DNA of 64,000 bases from Mycogone perniciosa (lineage: Eukaryota > Ascomycota > Sordariomycetes > Hypocreales > Hypocreaceae): positions 62,001 to 126,000 of the forward strand of contig JAOALB010000103.1 in assembly GCA_025331125.1 (NCBI GenBank). Direction: 5' to 3'. Both the position numbers and the translations under genes were made by a program. Shown piece by piece: positions 10,715-23,493 of the stretch. Each line of letters begins with the position of its first letter. The first letter of the stretch is position 1. The notes below the pieces were generated by a model, which did not search any database, was not told the DNA's origin, and saw only the letters and a program-made list of their open reading frames with translations.

Positions 10715-13359
10715 ATGGATCTGGGGGACTCCAGCAGCGACAATGGCGAACAGAAGCCGCGCGCCATTCCAGCAGATCTCCCCACGTCCCTAGATGACCG
10801 CAGGCATGCACCGACCGAGTATACCGTTACAGAGACCGAGATGTATGATGGCTGGCAAGGTGAGTGCTGAGCGACAGGTGGTAGACTACCGAGGTTGAGA
10901 ACGTGTTCTCTGACATGAGCTCAAGGCCAGTCCCAATTTCTCTCCACGCCAGCATTAGCGAAGCCGTTGAACTTTGAAAACCTGTCCTTGAACGATACAA
11001 ACTACGATGGGTTTGTGGCGAGCGGACCAAAAGATAGCGACACGAGGCTGATGGAGATGCTGGCTGCTCAAGCGGCCCACCGGACCGAGTCGGGTTTGGA
11101 GGACGAGGAGGCGATCGCGAACAACGAGAAGATGCCCGAGTCAGAAAAGAAGGACGTTTTGCAAAAGGTTCTAACCATGGCTGCGAGCAATGGCGATATG
11201 GAGAGGGTGAAGAAGTTGCTTGGTGGCAATTCCAAGTCATTTGTGGACGTTAACCTCCCCGACGAAGATGGGACGCCACCCTTGATATATGCGAGCTGTT
11301 TTGTATGTCTACCTTGCAATATCTCTCTGGGGAATATATACTGACCGTATGCCAGGGCCATGAGAGCGTCGTGCAAGCTCTGATCGAGGCTGGCGCCGAT
11401 GTCAACCAACAGGATCGGAACCAGTGGACGCCGCTCATGTGGGCAATGACGAATCGACACAAAGGGATTGCGAAGCTTCTGCTTGACAATGGAGCATCTT
11501 CGGAGCAGAAGACGTCATCTGGGCGAACTGCCTTCGATTTTGTTCCTCCAGACAGCGACATGTCGTTCTATCTACACGACAATGGCTACAATATCGGAAC
11601 TGCTGGGGTCATGGATGATTTCTATAACCCTGGTTTCTCCCAGGATCGGTTCGAGGAAGAGATGGCCGAGAACGAAATGCGGAGGCGGTTGATGATGGAG
11701 AGCGCTCGGGATCTGGAGGTTGACTTGGGCAATGTCGGAATAGATGATCAGCCAGAGGTGCGTGCGGATATCCACATTCATTCAAGATATTAAAGTGAAG
11801 AACAACATCTGACATTGAAACAGCCTGTCGATGAATTCGAGGAGGAGCAGCAGGAATTCGATTGGAGCCGCTGCCTCCATGACCAAATGTTCGTCTTCCA
11901 GGAACACGAACTGGATCGCATATTGGACATCATCATCACCAGGATGACACCGCAGAGATCACCATCGCAGAAGCCGGTGCCAGCCAACATGATCTTTCTC
12001 AGCGCAAGGTATGCGCACTATCACTCTAGCCCGGATTTATTAGGAAGGCTCCTCGTCTCCGCCATGGACCGAATCAACGATGTGGTCGAAAGGTGTCAGT
12101 GGGACATGACGATTCTAGCATTCTGGATTTCGAACGCGACATTACTCTTACACTACCTCAAGAAGGATTCCGGTTTGGTGGAGGCAACGACCGAGTTCCA
12201 GGCGCAGCTCGCTGAGCTGATCAATGAAATATTTATCTTGATTGTCCGTGACGCCGAGAGACGACTGGACAAGGTTTTGGATGTCGCCATGTTAGATCAC
12301 GAAACCATTCCCGGTTTCGAAGATATCACGTTCCAGAATGAGTGGAAGCTTTTTAAGAGGAAGACAACAGTTAAGGAAGAGCCACTGGAAAAACGCTTCC
12401 GCCCACCGTCACCAAAGCAGCGGGCGAAACCCGCGCCGCGGAACGTTACGTCGTTGCTGTCGTCGACACTTTTCGTCCTGGACTTGTACGACATTCACTC
12501 GGTAATCACGGCACAAATCGTCTCACAGCTGCTGTATTGGATCGGGGCGGAGCTCTTCAACAGGATCATGTCTAACAGAAAGTACCTCGCCAGGACGAAG
12601 GCAATGCAGATCCGCATGAATGTCTCGATCTTGGAGGATTGGGCGCGGACAAACAACAGGCAGCCAGAGCACTACGAAGGAGGCGAGATGCATTCTTCGG
12701 GGGAGACGACAACGGATGCAGCCAGGCGGCATCTGGCCCCTGTCATCCAGCTCTTACAATGGCTTCAATGCTTCTCATCCTTGGATGCAGATGATCTGGA
12801 GGCCCTTGTCGGCACGCTTCAGCAGTTGAAACGGCTAATCCCCCAGCAATTGATCCATGCGGCCACGCACTACAGGCCAGAAGTCGGCGAGAAGGGCCTG
12901 CCAAAAAGCGCCATGAAGTATCTGATTGCCATCCAGAGGGAGGCCGCGCTCAAACGCGATCGACGTCGAAGTCGGGCAGCTTCACCGCTCCCGAATACGG
13001 GACCAGACAGCGCCCCATCGACTCCGGTAAAGAACAGATCGTCAAACGGGAACGGGCTCCAGACTCCGGGGAGTATTCAGATAAGTACGCCCAGCGCAAA
13101 GGGCGACGACTCTGATGATGATTATGATGGCGCGCCCGAAAATTTGCTATTGGATCCTGCGTTTATGCTGCCGTTTTCTCTGCCGTCAGTGACAGACATG
13201 TTGGTATCATACGGTGCTGGGTTTGGCGGTGTCAATCGGGAGCGGGAGCGCAAGTATATCCCGACAGTCCCACCAGAATTTTTGGAGAAATTGGAGGTCA
13301 GCGGGACGCGGAATGCACCAATGTTTAAGGAGAAGGATTGGGAAAATGAAGAGATATGA
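10715..13359 (+). CDS. Ankyrin-repeat and DIL (dilute) domain protein
   Basis: Four exons, 10715-10859, 10953-11302, 11356-11757 and 11824-13359, joined by GT-AG introns of 93, 53 and 66 nt, encode 810 residues with all phases consistent. After an acidic leader, ankyrin repeats cover about residues 117-225 (for example GHESVVQALIEAGADVNQQD and NQWTPLMWAMTNRHKGIAKL). Residues about 325-660 match the DIL domain, the globular cargo-binding tail known from class V myosins, with FWISNATLLLHYLKKDS and LLQWLQCFSSLD as landmarks. The C-terminus is Ser/Pro-rich with acidic stretches. There is no myosin motor. The same ankyrin plus DIL combination exists in an uncharacterised fission yeast protein, so the family is conserved but its role is unknown. 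A link to organelle tethering or actin transport is inference only. Confidence 0.88.
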
Positions 13360-16300
13360 GGCGGGCACGCAAGGGATCTCTGCATATGCAGGGTGCTGCC
13401 CTACCCTGGAGAGAGATGAGATGGGGAGGGGGACAGCGGTACTCTGTACTTTTTTTGAATGCTGGACCCTAGGTGAATCTTCCGATGGAAGGCGGTACAT
13501 AGAAGCAAAAGCTCCAATGATCTTTAATCGTCAAGGTCCGTGACCGAGCTACATGATCTGGTGATGGGGTGATTGGAATGCTCACCGACCAGCAGCTGAG
13601 AGACGGTCTGGAAAAATTGTCCTTAGCACTTGCGATTCTTAGACATGATGGAACAACCAGGGGCAGTGGGAGTCTCTACACAAAGCATTGCGACTCATCT
13701 TCCTTGTTGATGTAATGGAGGGTGGCATGGGTGGAAGAAACTCCCATCTACTCCATACACTTGCCAAACATTGGGCCGACACCGTTGGCGATACTACTAT
13801 GAAGTACGAAGTACTTAGTATATAAAATAATAGCGTTGGTTTGGTTGAGTTACGTTGAGAAGATTCACATCGCGTGTGATTCAGCCCTGAAGAAGCGATT
13901 GCAGCTACGAACATGGTTCTGAACTTTTGCCTCCATCACCAGAGCTGGATCTGGTGGTGACATACCCTAACGATGGATATTCACCGCTTACTGGTCAGAA
14001 CTAAGAATAGGTTACTCCGTAGTTTTCTTGTTTCCATCAATCACAAGAAGAAGAAACAGCTTATTCGCATGCATACGGAAAATACCTCTCAAAGAGAGAG
14101 GGAAAGGGAAAAAAATTAACCGGGGGAGTGGTTTGTTACCTTAGTCTCTGACGTGGTTTCTCGCTCGTGTAAGTACGAGTAGTGCTACTTCGTACCTGGA
14201 GATGTGTGGGGCGATGGTGATGAGCTGGCGTGCAACCTCCAGCCACGTCAAAGGGCTTGCAAGTTGAGTACGAGTAAGCGGGGAAACCCCTGACAATCCG
14301 AAGTTCTGTTTTTTTTCTTTCAGGGTGGTGGTGGTGGTGGTGGTGTGCCATGGTTCTGGGATAGATCCCCTTGGGGGGGCTTGGTGGAGGAGGGGCCAAC
14401 ATGGACTCTGTGCTGTGTGCTCGTTTGAGGTATGTAAGTGTAAGTGAGGGAAAAAAAAAGGCGGTGGTGGTGATAATGAATGGCTGGATTGGAGAGACCG
14501 TAGCGAGCGCTCGTACTTTTATTGCTTCTTTTTTTTTGGGAAAAAGTTTAACTTTTTGAGCTCGTATAGGATTTGCTTTTAGCGGGAGAATTACCGGTTT
14601 CGATTGATTGATTGATTTAGTGGCGGGGGGCATTTTTTTTTTGCCTGGGCTGAGGTTGATGAGGTTGATCGAGATCTTGTCTAATAGTAGGTAGTACTCC
14701 GTACTAGTAATCGTAGTTGTATCAAAGCGCTCTCGCGGTCTCATGTTCATTGGTTTCACGGACCTGGGGGAGGCGCATATTCTACACGAAAATAGGAGTG
14801 AGTAACACATCTATCGCTGACCGTTGACACGCAGCAAACAAACGAGCGGGGAAGAGATTCAGATCCAGTAGAAAAAGGCTCAATCAATAGAGCTCGGGAG
14901 ATGCGTGCCTGATGGCCGGTAGTACGGCCAAATAGACGATGATAGGGCGAGCGGCGCACAAACTCCCTACTCCTACGTAGACGGAGATTGCGTGCAGCAA
15001 ATGGTTGGACATGAACGTCTGCTGCTGAGGTGCGCGAACGTATGTATCATTGCCTGCTCGTTGTGAGGCTGCGGCTGCATCCTCTTTACGAGTACATACT
15101 CGTACATACTTAATGCGTGCCAATTCGATCAGCTTATGAAATGAATTGGCGTGTGGCGTAAAGTGTAAAAGATGGCGACGGGTACCTTGCATTGGAGGAA
15201 TATGGGATGGCCCAGCCGGCGCGGCGCGGCGCTCATCACGATCCCCTTGCAGTGTTCTAGCAGTTTATTACTTTTTGCCGACGAAGTGCTGGGCAAGTCC
15301 ATGCCGTGCTGAATGGATTTGCTTATTGTGAAGAGGTGTACCTTGCATGTTCCTGGATGAATCCAATATCACAATGCATAAGTCACATTGGATCTCATGC
15401 ATGATGATTAAACGGGAATTAAAAAAGCACATACTCGTACATCTACGAGTAGCATATTGAATCTGGCGTTCTGTGTGTGATAGCAGGCCATCCCACATGG
15501 CCGCGTATCATCCAATGTCATCCCATCGCCCAGGTTTGCTTTCCAGGGTCGATACGGAGTACTCGTACTCCGCAGAGGAGAGAGCAATGCCGTACGTACG
15601 AAGTATTCGTATGTTCTCCTTATTCTCCTTATCCCCCCTATCCCGTATCCCCCAGCCTTTCCCTCCCCCCACGCTGATAGAGAGCTGGCATGACGACTTG
15701 CATAAGCTGTTCCCGGACCCGCCAGGTGGTCGGTCAGTTGACCCTTTGATGGCCCGTGCCGATATCCTATTTTCGTCCCTCCTCCGTATTCATGGAGATG
15801 CCATTATCCATCCGACTCTTTGACTCGTCGTCGTGCATCTGAGTGGTGCCCGAACTGGAGGGATTGATAGCGGGTGATTGGGGGAGAATTGGTTTTGGCG
15901 GTGTTGATGTGGCGGCGCCTCATGGGTGGGTTAGTGGGTGCATCTTGTGCAAGATGTCATCTTGGGTCTAAAAAATGGGGCCTGACCTGGCTCGCTGACC
16001 AGCTCCAGGTCATCTTCCCCGATCCTGGGATTTTCGGGGCCCGATCAATGGGCTCCACGGAGGTAGATTGGTTTTTGTTTTTCTTTGTTTTCTTTCGGGG
16101 CGCAGAGAGAGGGCTTGAGGGCCATTACCGCTCTGCCGTGAGGCCCTGTAGCCCTCCCAGGCTCCCCTGTAGGCACACCCATTTAGCGAACCCGCTAGTC
16201 ACCCTTAGGGCCCTTTGTCATGGTTCCAAGTTCCCCGATTGGGGAATGGCGACTGGCTTTCCGGCGCCGTCTCCTGCAAGGCCTCGGCACCTCTTTTTTA

Positions 16301-17299
16301 TTTTTTTTTGTGTTTTTATTTTTCTCCCTGGCTTTATCGTGGGTGTTGGATGTAAAAATGGAGTGATGTGATGCGCGATCGGATAGGTTGGGAGGCCGGG
16401 GGCCTGGGCCCAGCAAATTGGGCTGTCTCAATCAATGCTCGCCGTTTTCCCGGCCACGCCCCTCCCAAAATATTCGTATGGGGATGCACGTCGTGTCGTG
16501 TCAACCACTCGGCGTGTGCCCTGGGGTCCATATGATAAAAGAAGCACTCAGCCCACCCCCATCCACAGGCCGCTCTTCTGATACCCACGAGTATATGAAC
16601 GAGTTCACGAACGATTGATGACTTATTATACCCACGTTTTCTCCCTCGTTGTCCTCATCCCTCCCCCCGGATTCTAATATATACCACCGCCCTGTCTCTC
16701 CCCCAGGTTTTACTCGTCTTAATTCCTCCTGTGCACGTTGTTGTTTGCACGGACGTATACATATACATATACTACTATACCTACATACTCCGGAGCACAG
16801 CGTACGAGTATTACGGATATTAGCGAGACAGTACTTACACCGACGCCTACGTACGTTCGGACTCCTACGACAGATAGCAACGCTGCATCCCGCCTACCTG
16901 CGTTTAGACGTACGGAGTACGCGACGACTCTGTGGATTTCCTTTTGTTCTGTTCCGTTTACGACAGCTACGACTGAACGACTTTGAGGCCCGTGTCAAAC
17001 ACAATTGCGGCCTTTTTTTTAATTTTCTTGATAAGTGTTGGCTGGTTTATCTCACCTGGACTTCGCCTTGATTACTTTTCCTCATTATATGAGGGGAAAG
17101 CTCGAAGCATATATCACGCCTACGTCCCTGCCTGTCTCACTCAGACAGCAGATCTACCTTTAAGCTGGCGCGCTTTCGCTTCAGAAAGCTTCTCCAACGC
17201 TTGGTTCGGGGTCTTCGCTCCGACGATTGCTTCAAGGCCTCGTGCTGCCGCAGTTTGAGCAACTCATCTTCATCGGCATCGTCAGAATCAGTCAGCACC
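13360..17299. other. Intergenic, 3.9 kb, low-complexity and dispersed motifs
   Basis: It holds the 3' flank of the ankyrin-DIL gene and the promoter and long leader of the TBC gene. Copies of the TACTCCGTA family occur near 14013, 14695, 15553 (TACGGAGTACTCGTACTCCG) and 16911. A GGT trinucleotide run lies at about 14323-14346, and the 16.6-17.3 kb part is pyrimidine-rich as expected for a fungal leader. Frames such as 14136-14810 (minus) are low in complexity, use no convincing start and show no domain. Confidence 0.6.
14323..14346. repeat. GGT trinucleotide run
   Basis: A run of seven to eight GGT units in intergenic DNA. No coding role is apparent. Confidence 0.75.
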
Positions 17300-20278
17300 A
17301 TGGGCCTCCCAAGCGTCCGCGCAGCAGGTGGCTCAACGTCGCGAAGAGTCCCCGACTCCAACTTGGTCGGCATCCGTTATGAGAAGACGGTCCAGGCAGA
17401 GCCTCCTATCCCGCTGCCGCCCAGGAACCTGTCTCGCATTCCGATTCGCACACCTTCAATACGATCTCCAGCACCGTCATCTCCCTCTCCCTCGTTGTAC
17501 TCCCCGTCAATACATTCTTCCCACAGCCCTGTTGTCGTTGCACCGCCCTTATCTCCCCTGCCGACTGTTGCGGCGCCTACAGAGCAGCACCCGGCTTTGC
17601 GGACGCCGGTCCAGCAGACAAAACTCGCCCACGAGGGGTGGAAAAGGGACTCGGGCCATGCGCCGACGCCCAATTCGTCTGCCACGATCCACGAGGAGGA
17701 CTGTGAAGATGAATGCACCGACGGCACTGACCCTGCATCCTGGTCTGTGAGGATAAATGAGCTCATCAAGGCGGGCATCGTGCCACCACCTGCTGCCCAA
17801 CATCCTGAGCACAGAACAGCACACGGTCCGGCACAGACGAGTTTCAACACCAGCACCAGCAGCCTCAGACACCAGACTGTTTCCTATCCTGCAAATGCTT
17901 CTTCGCCATCACTCCCCTCCGCATCTCTCAAAGCCCTCACAACCGAGTCCTCCTCGGCCGAGAATTTGGCGCGCTACCACTCATCGCCGCCGTCGTCTCA
18001 AAAAAGAATGAACATATTGAAACGCTTCAGTGTGCGATCGTCCGCTTCCGCCAAGAAGGGGAAATTATCCGTGTTAATTAGCGGGGGATCTTCTATTGCT
18101 GAGGCACCAATGGAATCCCTGGTGCGGGGCCCAACGCCACCCCCAGCCTCCGTTAATAAGCCGCTTCAATCACCTGCCAGTGCCGAGACATCTTCTCTCC
18201 AATCGTGGCATTCCCCAAAGTCTCCCGACACATCATCTTTTGTCGACAGGGACGCGCTTTATACGCCTCTCGGCATCTCTATTCCTACCGACAGCCTCAT
18301 CGAGGATGAATTCATGGCCAACCTGTCCTTCTCGAACCGTGGAAGCATCATGTTTGAAGGGCGACGCGCTGCCGCCTTGGGCCTTGACGGCACCGACGAC
18401 GTTGAGGCCAACGCCATGAGCATCGACAAGATCGAGTCCGATGAAACCACGGCGAATGACGCGGTATCGCGTGTTTCTGTACCCCCGCCTGATATTCGCG
18501 TCTTGACTACCGACGTCGAGAAAGAGTCCCAAAAGGTGAGATCGCTCTACGGAGTCGGCGATACCATCAATTGGGAGGATGGCTCGAGGCACTCGTACTG
18601 CGAGCCCTTGTCGCCTACCCCAGAGGTCCCAGCAGAAGAAGATGGGAATGACTCGTATGGTTTCCTCGACGACCCCATGGTCGCGTTTTCTACGATGATT
18701 TGTGCTGACTTGACATCTCTCTCATTTAGGATACCGCAACCACCGCCTCTCGCTCCGGCTTGGGCTACTCCCGGTTCCGTAAACTCTTCTCATCCTCCCG
18801 ATAGCGGCCGACGGGAAACAGAATTGGCTGGCGGATTGGAGGATTGGGAAGATGTGGATGGCGCCGATGTTGATCGGTACGGTTTCATCGCCATACCTCG
18901 ACCGACCTCGAGGATAAGCACGCCTACGGATCTGAAGTCGGCACAGTTTTCACCTAGACGAAGAAACATCTTACAGAAAAGGGAGCTTGCCGGCTTCTCA
19001 TCACCGTTGGGCATGCGACGGGCACCGAGTAGGAAGGTGTCGGCAAGATCGCTCAACACCCAGAACTCGGAAGTATCAGCAACATCAAAACGGTCCTCTC
19101 GATCTGTCATTCGACAAGCTGGCAATCTACTACTGCATAGTCGGGAGCGCCGCTGGATGGATGAGGCCGGCGACATGCTAACAGCGCCTCCTGGTCTCCA
19201 AGACGCCGCCGAGGAAGCACAGGTTGAAAGGATCTCGGAGACGTTGAAGCGCAAGGAATGGGAGAGATCGGAGAAGTGGCGCAAGATGGCCAAGGTTGTC
19301 CGGAAGGGTGGACAAGGCGAAGGCATGGAATTTGAGTTTGATATCAAGAACCCTAAACTCATTGAGAGGACCTGGAAAGGCATCCCAGATCGCTGGCGTG
19401 CCGCTGCCTGGTGGTCCTTCCTTGCCTCTTCTGCCAAGAACCACAATGGCTCAGCCACTGAGGAGGAAATCATTACCGCTTTTCATCGATTGTTGGAGCG
19501 AGGCTCACCGGATGATGTACAGATCGACCTGGATGTTCCTCGAACCATCAGTCGGCACATCATGTTTCGAAAACGATACCGTGGTGGCCAACGACTCCTC
19601 TTTCGCGTCTTGCATGCGCTCTCTATCTACTTTCCTGAGGTTGGTTATGTTCAGGGCATGGCATCGCTAGCGGCAACGTTGTTGTGCTATTTTGACGAGG
19701 AGAAATGTTTTGTGATGCTGGTCCGGATGTGGCAGCTTCGTGGACTGGATCGCCTCTACCGTCCGGGATTCGAAGGTTTGATGACGGCGCTGCGGGAGTT
19801 TGACGATGTCTGGCTCAACAAGGACGTCACTAAGAAACTGGTAAGTCAACATTGTTACGTTGAATCTGATGTAACGTTTTCTAACATGATGCGTGTCTTA
19901 TAGTCGGAGCTATGCGTTGATATCACGGCGTATGGCACGCGCTGGTATCTCACTCTTTTCAACCTCTCGATTCCGTTTCCAGCTCAGCTACGAGTTTGGG
20001 ACGTCTTCCTCCTTCTTGGAAACACGTCCGATGACCGCGCGTCAAGTTCGCGGGGAGAGAAGCCTGATACGAATGAAACGTCCCCACCGAGCGGACTGGA
20101 CGTGCTGCACGCTACGAGCGCTGCAGTGATTCAAGCGCTTCGCGAGGTGCTTCTGGACTCTGACTTTGAGAATGCGATGAAGGCGCTCACATCTTGGATT
20201 CCCATCAAAGACGAGGACCTCCTGATGAAAGTAACAAAAGCTGAATGGAAATCGCACCACGGCAAGAAGAAGACATAG
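17300..20278 (+). CDS. TBC-domain Rab GTPase-activating protein
   Basis: The start is the ATG at 17300 in CACCATGG context. A firm 63-nt intron (19841-19903, GTAAGT...TATAG) joins the last exon, 19904-20278. A second candidate intron, 18655-18729, is 75 nt and frame-neutral, so the product is 946 residues if it is spliced or 971 if retained. The first 600 or so residues are Ser/Pro-rich and probably disordered. The TBC domain begins near residue 669 (GIPDRWRAAAWWSFL). It contains the arginine-finger motif as IDLDVPRTISRH near 716, and the glutamine-finger motif as YVQGMASLAA near 757, so GAP activity on a Rab GTPase is expected. The C-terminus carries helical TBC segments, an acidic linker, and a basic end (HHGKKKT). 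The Rab target cannot be assigned. Confidence 0.88.
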
Positions 20279-21529
20279 CAAGCTTGCTTGCCAAAAGCGT
20301 CGTCTTGATCGGCATCCACTCTATTTTCTTTGTTTGTAACCGACATTACGGAGTGGACCGCTCCGGCCTATTTTATTCTGCATTTGTTCCGTTTCATTTT
20401 GCTGCAGTTCTCGATACCCCTTTCTTATTTCGCCTCTTGATACTTCTTGATACCCCTTTATTTGCAATCTGGCTCCTTTTTGCTACGCCTCATCAGGCAC
20501 AGTTTCCTTTGTTTTTGTCGCAGACAACTTGTTCTGCGGGTGGTGGATGATGGACATTCTTCTTTTTCCTCGAGTCGTCCTCTATCTGGGATAGGCTGAG
20601 GTGTTTGGCAAGCATGGAATGACTTGGAGTTATGTATACCCTTCTGGCATGATGGGGGGCGTTTTGTCTTTTGTTTGAAGTGAGAGGAGGTGACTGGCCA
20701 GGTCGATGAGGGATTGAGATGATGATAATCGCAATGTTATGTTGGACGTGGGGTGATGTGGATGGGGGAGGGCCAACGATGATATTTAGGTGGTAGAAAC
20801 GGTAATGAAAAGGGTTGTGGGGAGATGATTGATATAATGTGTCATGGACAGTGATGTGATGATGTTGGTGAATGTCTGTCAGCTGCTCCTTGTGCATCTT
20901 GGCCCTACGAGGATTTGCTCCGTACAGAGATGGAGTCTTGTGCCATAACATTGTTGGCTCGTCTTTATAATAGTACGTACGCACTCTGTTAAGTCTCATT
21001 GTCCGTGATAAATACTCCGTACAGCACAATGAGAAGATGTGCCCGATAGATGGGAGTAGACTGGTGATTCATGTGCTCTGTGGAGGATGGGATGTGGGCA
21101 GCAGGCCTTTGACAGCAAATTTGTTTCCTCATCGGTTGAGCTGCTCTTGACAAACTACATTTGGTAATGCTATCTATTTTGGGCCATCTATTTTGGGAGG
21201 GATCTACTCGTGGCCATCGTAGGCTTGGCGACGAGGATCAGCATGGTGTTTTGATTGGAACGTTCCAGGGCTTCAAGGTGGAGAGCTGGAATGCACCGGT
21301 TACACTACAGCTGTTGTGTATCTAAGTCTACTCTCTTGTTTCTCTGTGAGCTTGATGGCTTTCGACCCCATGCAAACGTTGAATGTATCGTTATTTTTTA
21401 TTTATTTATTTTGGCTCAACAAGGCCTTGAAAAGTGGTCGTTCTTCTCACTCCCACTCCCACGTGTTGAACCAAAAATAGGTTCCTAATCAAGGTGAGAC
21501 ACCCCGGTTCCAGAAAACGGAGCCCCACT

Positions 21530-21569
21530 CTTTTTCTTTTTTCTTTTTCTTTTTCTTTTTCTTTTTCTT
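21530..21569. repeat. CTTTTT hexanucleotide tract
   Basis: About six copies of CTTTTT in a pure pyrimidine stretch. It is followed about 210 bp later by a purine tract. Confidence 0.8.
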
Positions 21570-21775
21570 CCCTAGTCCCCAATCCTGTCCCGTCGCTGAC
21601 AGAGTACGGAGTACGAGTAATAAGTGGAAGAGAAAAAAAAGCAAAAAAGAAAGAGGTCCGAGAAGAGAAAAGAGGGAACCTTGAGACACGACGGCCTTTG
21701 TCTCTCTCGAACGCGAGGAAATTGAAGACACGTGGGACTTTGTTCGGGGTGCCATGAGAACGCACGCGAAAACGA

Positions 21776-21841
21776 ATAAAGAATAAAGAAAAAAAAAGAA
21801 AGACAGACAGAAAGAAAGAAAGAAAAAAAGAGAGAAAGAAA
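21776..21841. repeat. Purine-rich GAAA/AGAC tract
   Basis: An almost pure A/G stretch with GAAA and AGAC units; roughly complementary in character to the pyrimidine tract at 21530. Confidence 0.7.
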
Positions 21842-22304
21842 CCGAGGAACATGCCAAATCGGGCTCATCTGCCCGAACGGGTTTACGAATCGGGCCACAC
21901 ACCGAACTGTAGCTGCCCCAAGATGGTAGGCACAGAACGGATTCGGCGCGATTGATGGAAACCTGAATTATGTGGTGGTGGTATTACTTCGTACTCCGTA
22001 TTCCGCACTCCATAGCATGAGTATGCATGTATACTTCGTAAGCTGGTGGTGCATTAATGCCAAGAAAGACAGAGCTTGTTGAGAAGCTTGGAATACATGC
22101 ACGCTACATGCGTTCAAATGAGAGATCAACAAATAAACAACACATGCCTCATGCAACCAGGGAGCATGTAAATCGCTCGCTCGCTTCCAAGTTCCAGATT
22201 CGTGACCCCGGACATATGAAAAATATACACCGCAGTTCCGCCATCTCAACACGCATTCTCATACCTAACATGTACCAAGTAATACTATTAATACTAATAC
22301 TACT

Positions 22305-22333
22305 AGACAACAGAAACAACAACAACAACAACA
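22305..22333. repeat. AAC trinucleotide run
   Basis: A run of AAC/ACA triplets in intergenic DNA. Confidence 0.7.
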
Positions 22334-23169
22334 TCAGACAGACCCTCTGAAACATGCAGAACCTCATCCTCCGTATGCCAACCCGCGCATGAACAACCCC
22401 ATTCGTGCCCCAAGCGCCCACTACCACCTCTGCGCCCGCTTCCGCGCTCATATTCCAGCGGCTGCTATGTAATAGTACTTCCTACTAGCTAGGTAATTCC
22501 CTTCCTGTTACGGGCTATTGTCTCCGTACGGAGTACGAAGTCGTATTACCACTTGTACGAAGTACGGAGTAGTATTCGGAATCCCGGGTGTGCTCTACGC
22601 GGCGAGTCAATGTCATATGACCGACCCATCATCCAGCTCGCGTTCCCGCCAGTCGGTTGGTTCCTGAATCCTGAATGCACCCATCACCGTTCCAAGGCTA
22701 GACTGTGCTGGGACTGCTGCATGTCGTGTGCCTTGCCTTACGGAGTACCATCATATCATATCCATGGTTCCATGGGGGGATTCCATCGTTTCATCTACGG
22801 AGTACGACATGCTGGAAAGGGACATGACCAGGCGTGTCTCTTTTAAACCCTTGCTCAGTTCTAGCTGTGTGCCTTGCTTTTTATTTCCTTTTTTTTCTCT
22901 TTCTTTCATTCACCAGGCCAAGGTTGGCCCGTTTCGGTGCTTTGGAGCGCCTTATCAAATACCGGCACTTCCAACTAGTGCGCACATCACTCTGGCTTCT
23001 GACGTGTAAACCCTGCCCGCAGAGGAGGCACCCGCTCAACCCCATCCCAGAAGCAAAACCTTTGATCTGCCTCTTGATTCATCCCGTCTTATCAATACAC
23101 TTTTGAGAATTGCCAAAAGTAACTCGTATGCAAACCAAGTCCCGTCAGGGTCCTTGGGTATAAACGCCT

Positions 23170-23200
23170 TAGCCCCGTAGCCCCGTAGCCCCGTAGCCTG
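23170..23200. repeat. TAGCCCCG x3 tandem
   Basis: Three exact tandem copies of an 8-mer followed by a decayed fourth. Confidence 0.75.
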
Positions 23201-23493
23201 ATACCTAGAACCCAACACCCCCTTCTAATCCGTTGAATGTAGTATCAACCCCCTGATCATATCTGTCCGGTCGAAGTTGTTTCAATGTTTTGTCAAATGA
23301 ATTCGCACTCGCGGCGCAAGAGAATTCAAATCAATGTACAAACCGCTGGTCAAAATCCAGACCAGCCGTAGAAAAAAAAAGATTCATCAAATGAGACCCC
23401 CTGGCTTGACCATAGGCTGCGCCTCGTGGCTGAACTCGTGGGGCATTGGCCGGCCGGCTGAAACATCCCGTCAAATTAGCTCCAGAATCCAAG

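Larger units (their letters stand above)
20279..23493. other. Intergenic, 3.2 kb, rich in simple repeats
   Basis: The 3' flanks of two convergent genes, without a supported gene. TACTCCGTA-family motifs occur at 21013, 21604, 21991, 22522 (palindrome CTCCGTACGGAG), 22556, 22739 and 22796. Simple repeats are listed separately: a CTTTTT tract, a purine tract, an AAC run and a TAGCCCCG tandem. Long frames on either strand here are artefacts of these repeats. Confidence 0.6.

Noticed and set aside
14136..14810. 224-codon minus-strand frame
   Set aside because: Low-complexity His/Pro/Lys runs arise from the GGT, poly-A and poly-T stretches of intergenic DNA; no family resemblance.
20493..21029. 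178-codon minus-strand frame downstream of the TBC gene
   Set aside because: His/Tyr/Pro-rich translation of simple 3' flanking DNA with no domain.
23170..23200. CRISPR-like spaced repeat
   Set aside because: It is a contiguous tandem of an 8-mer without spacers, in a eukaryotic genome.
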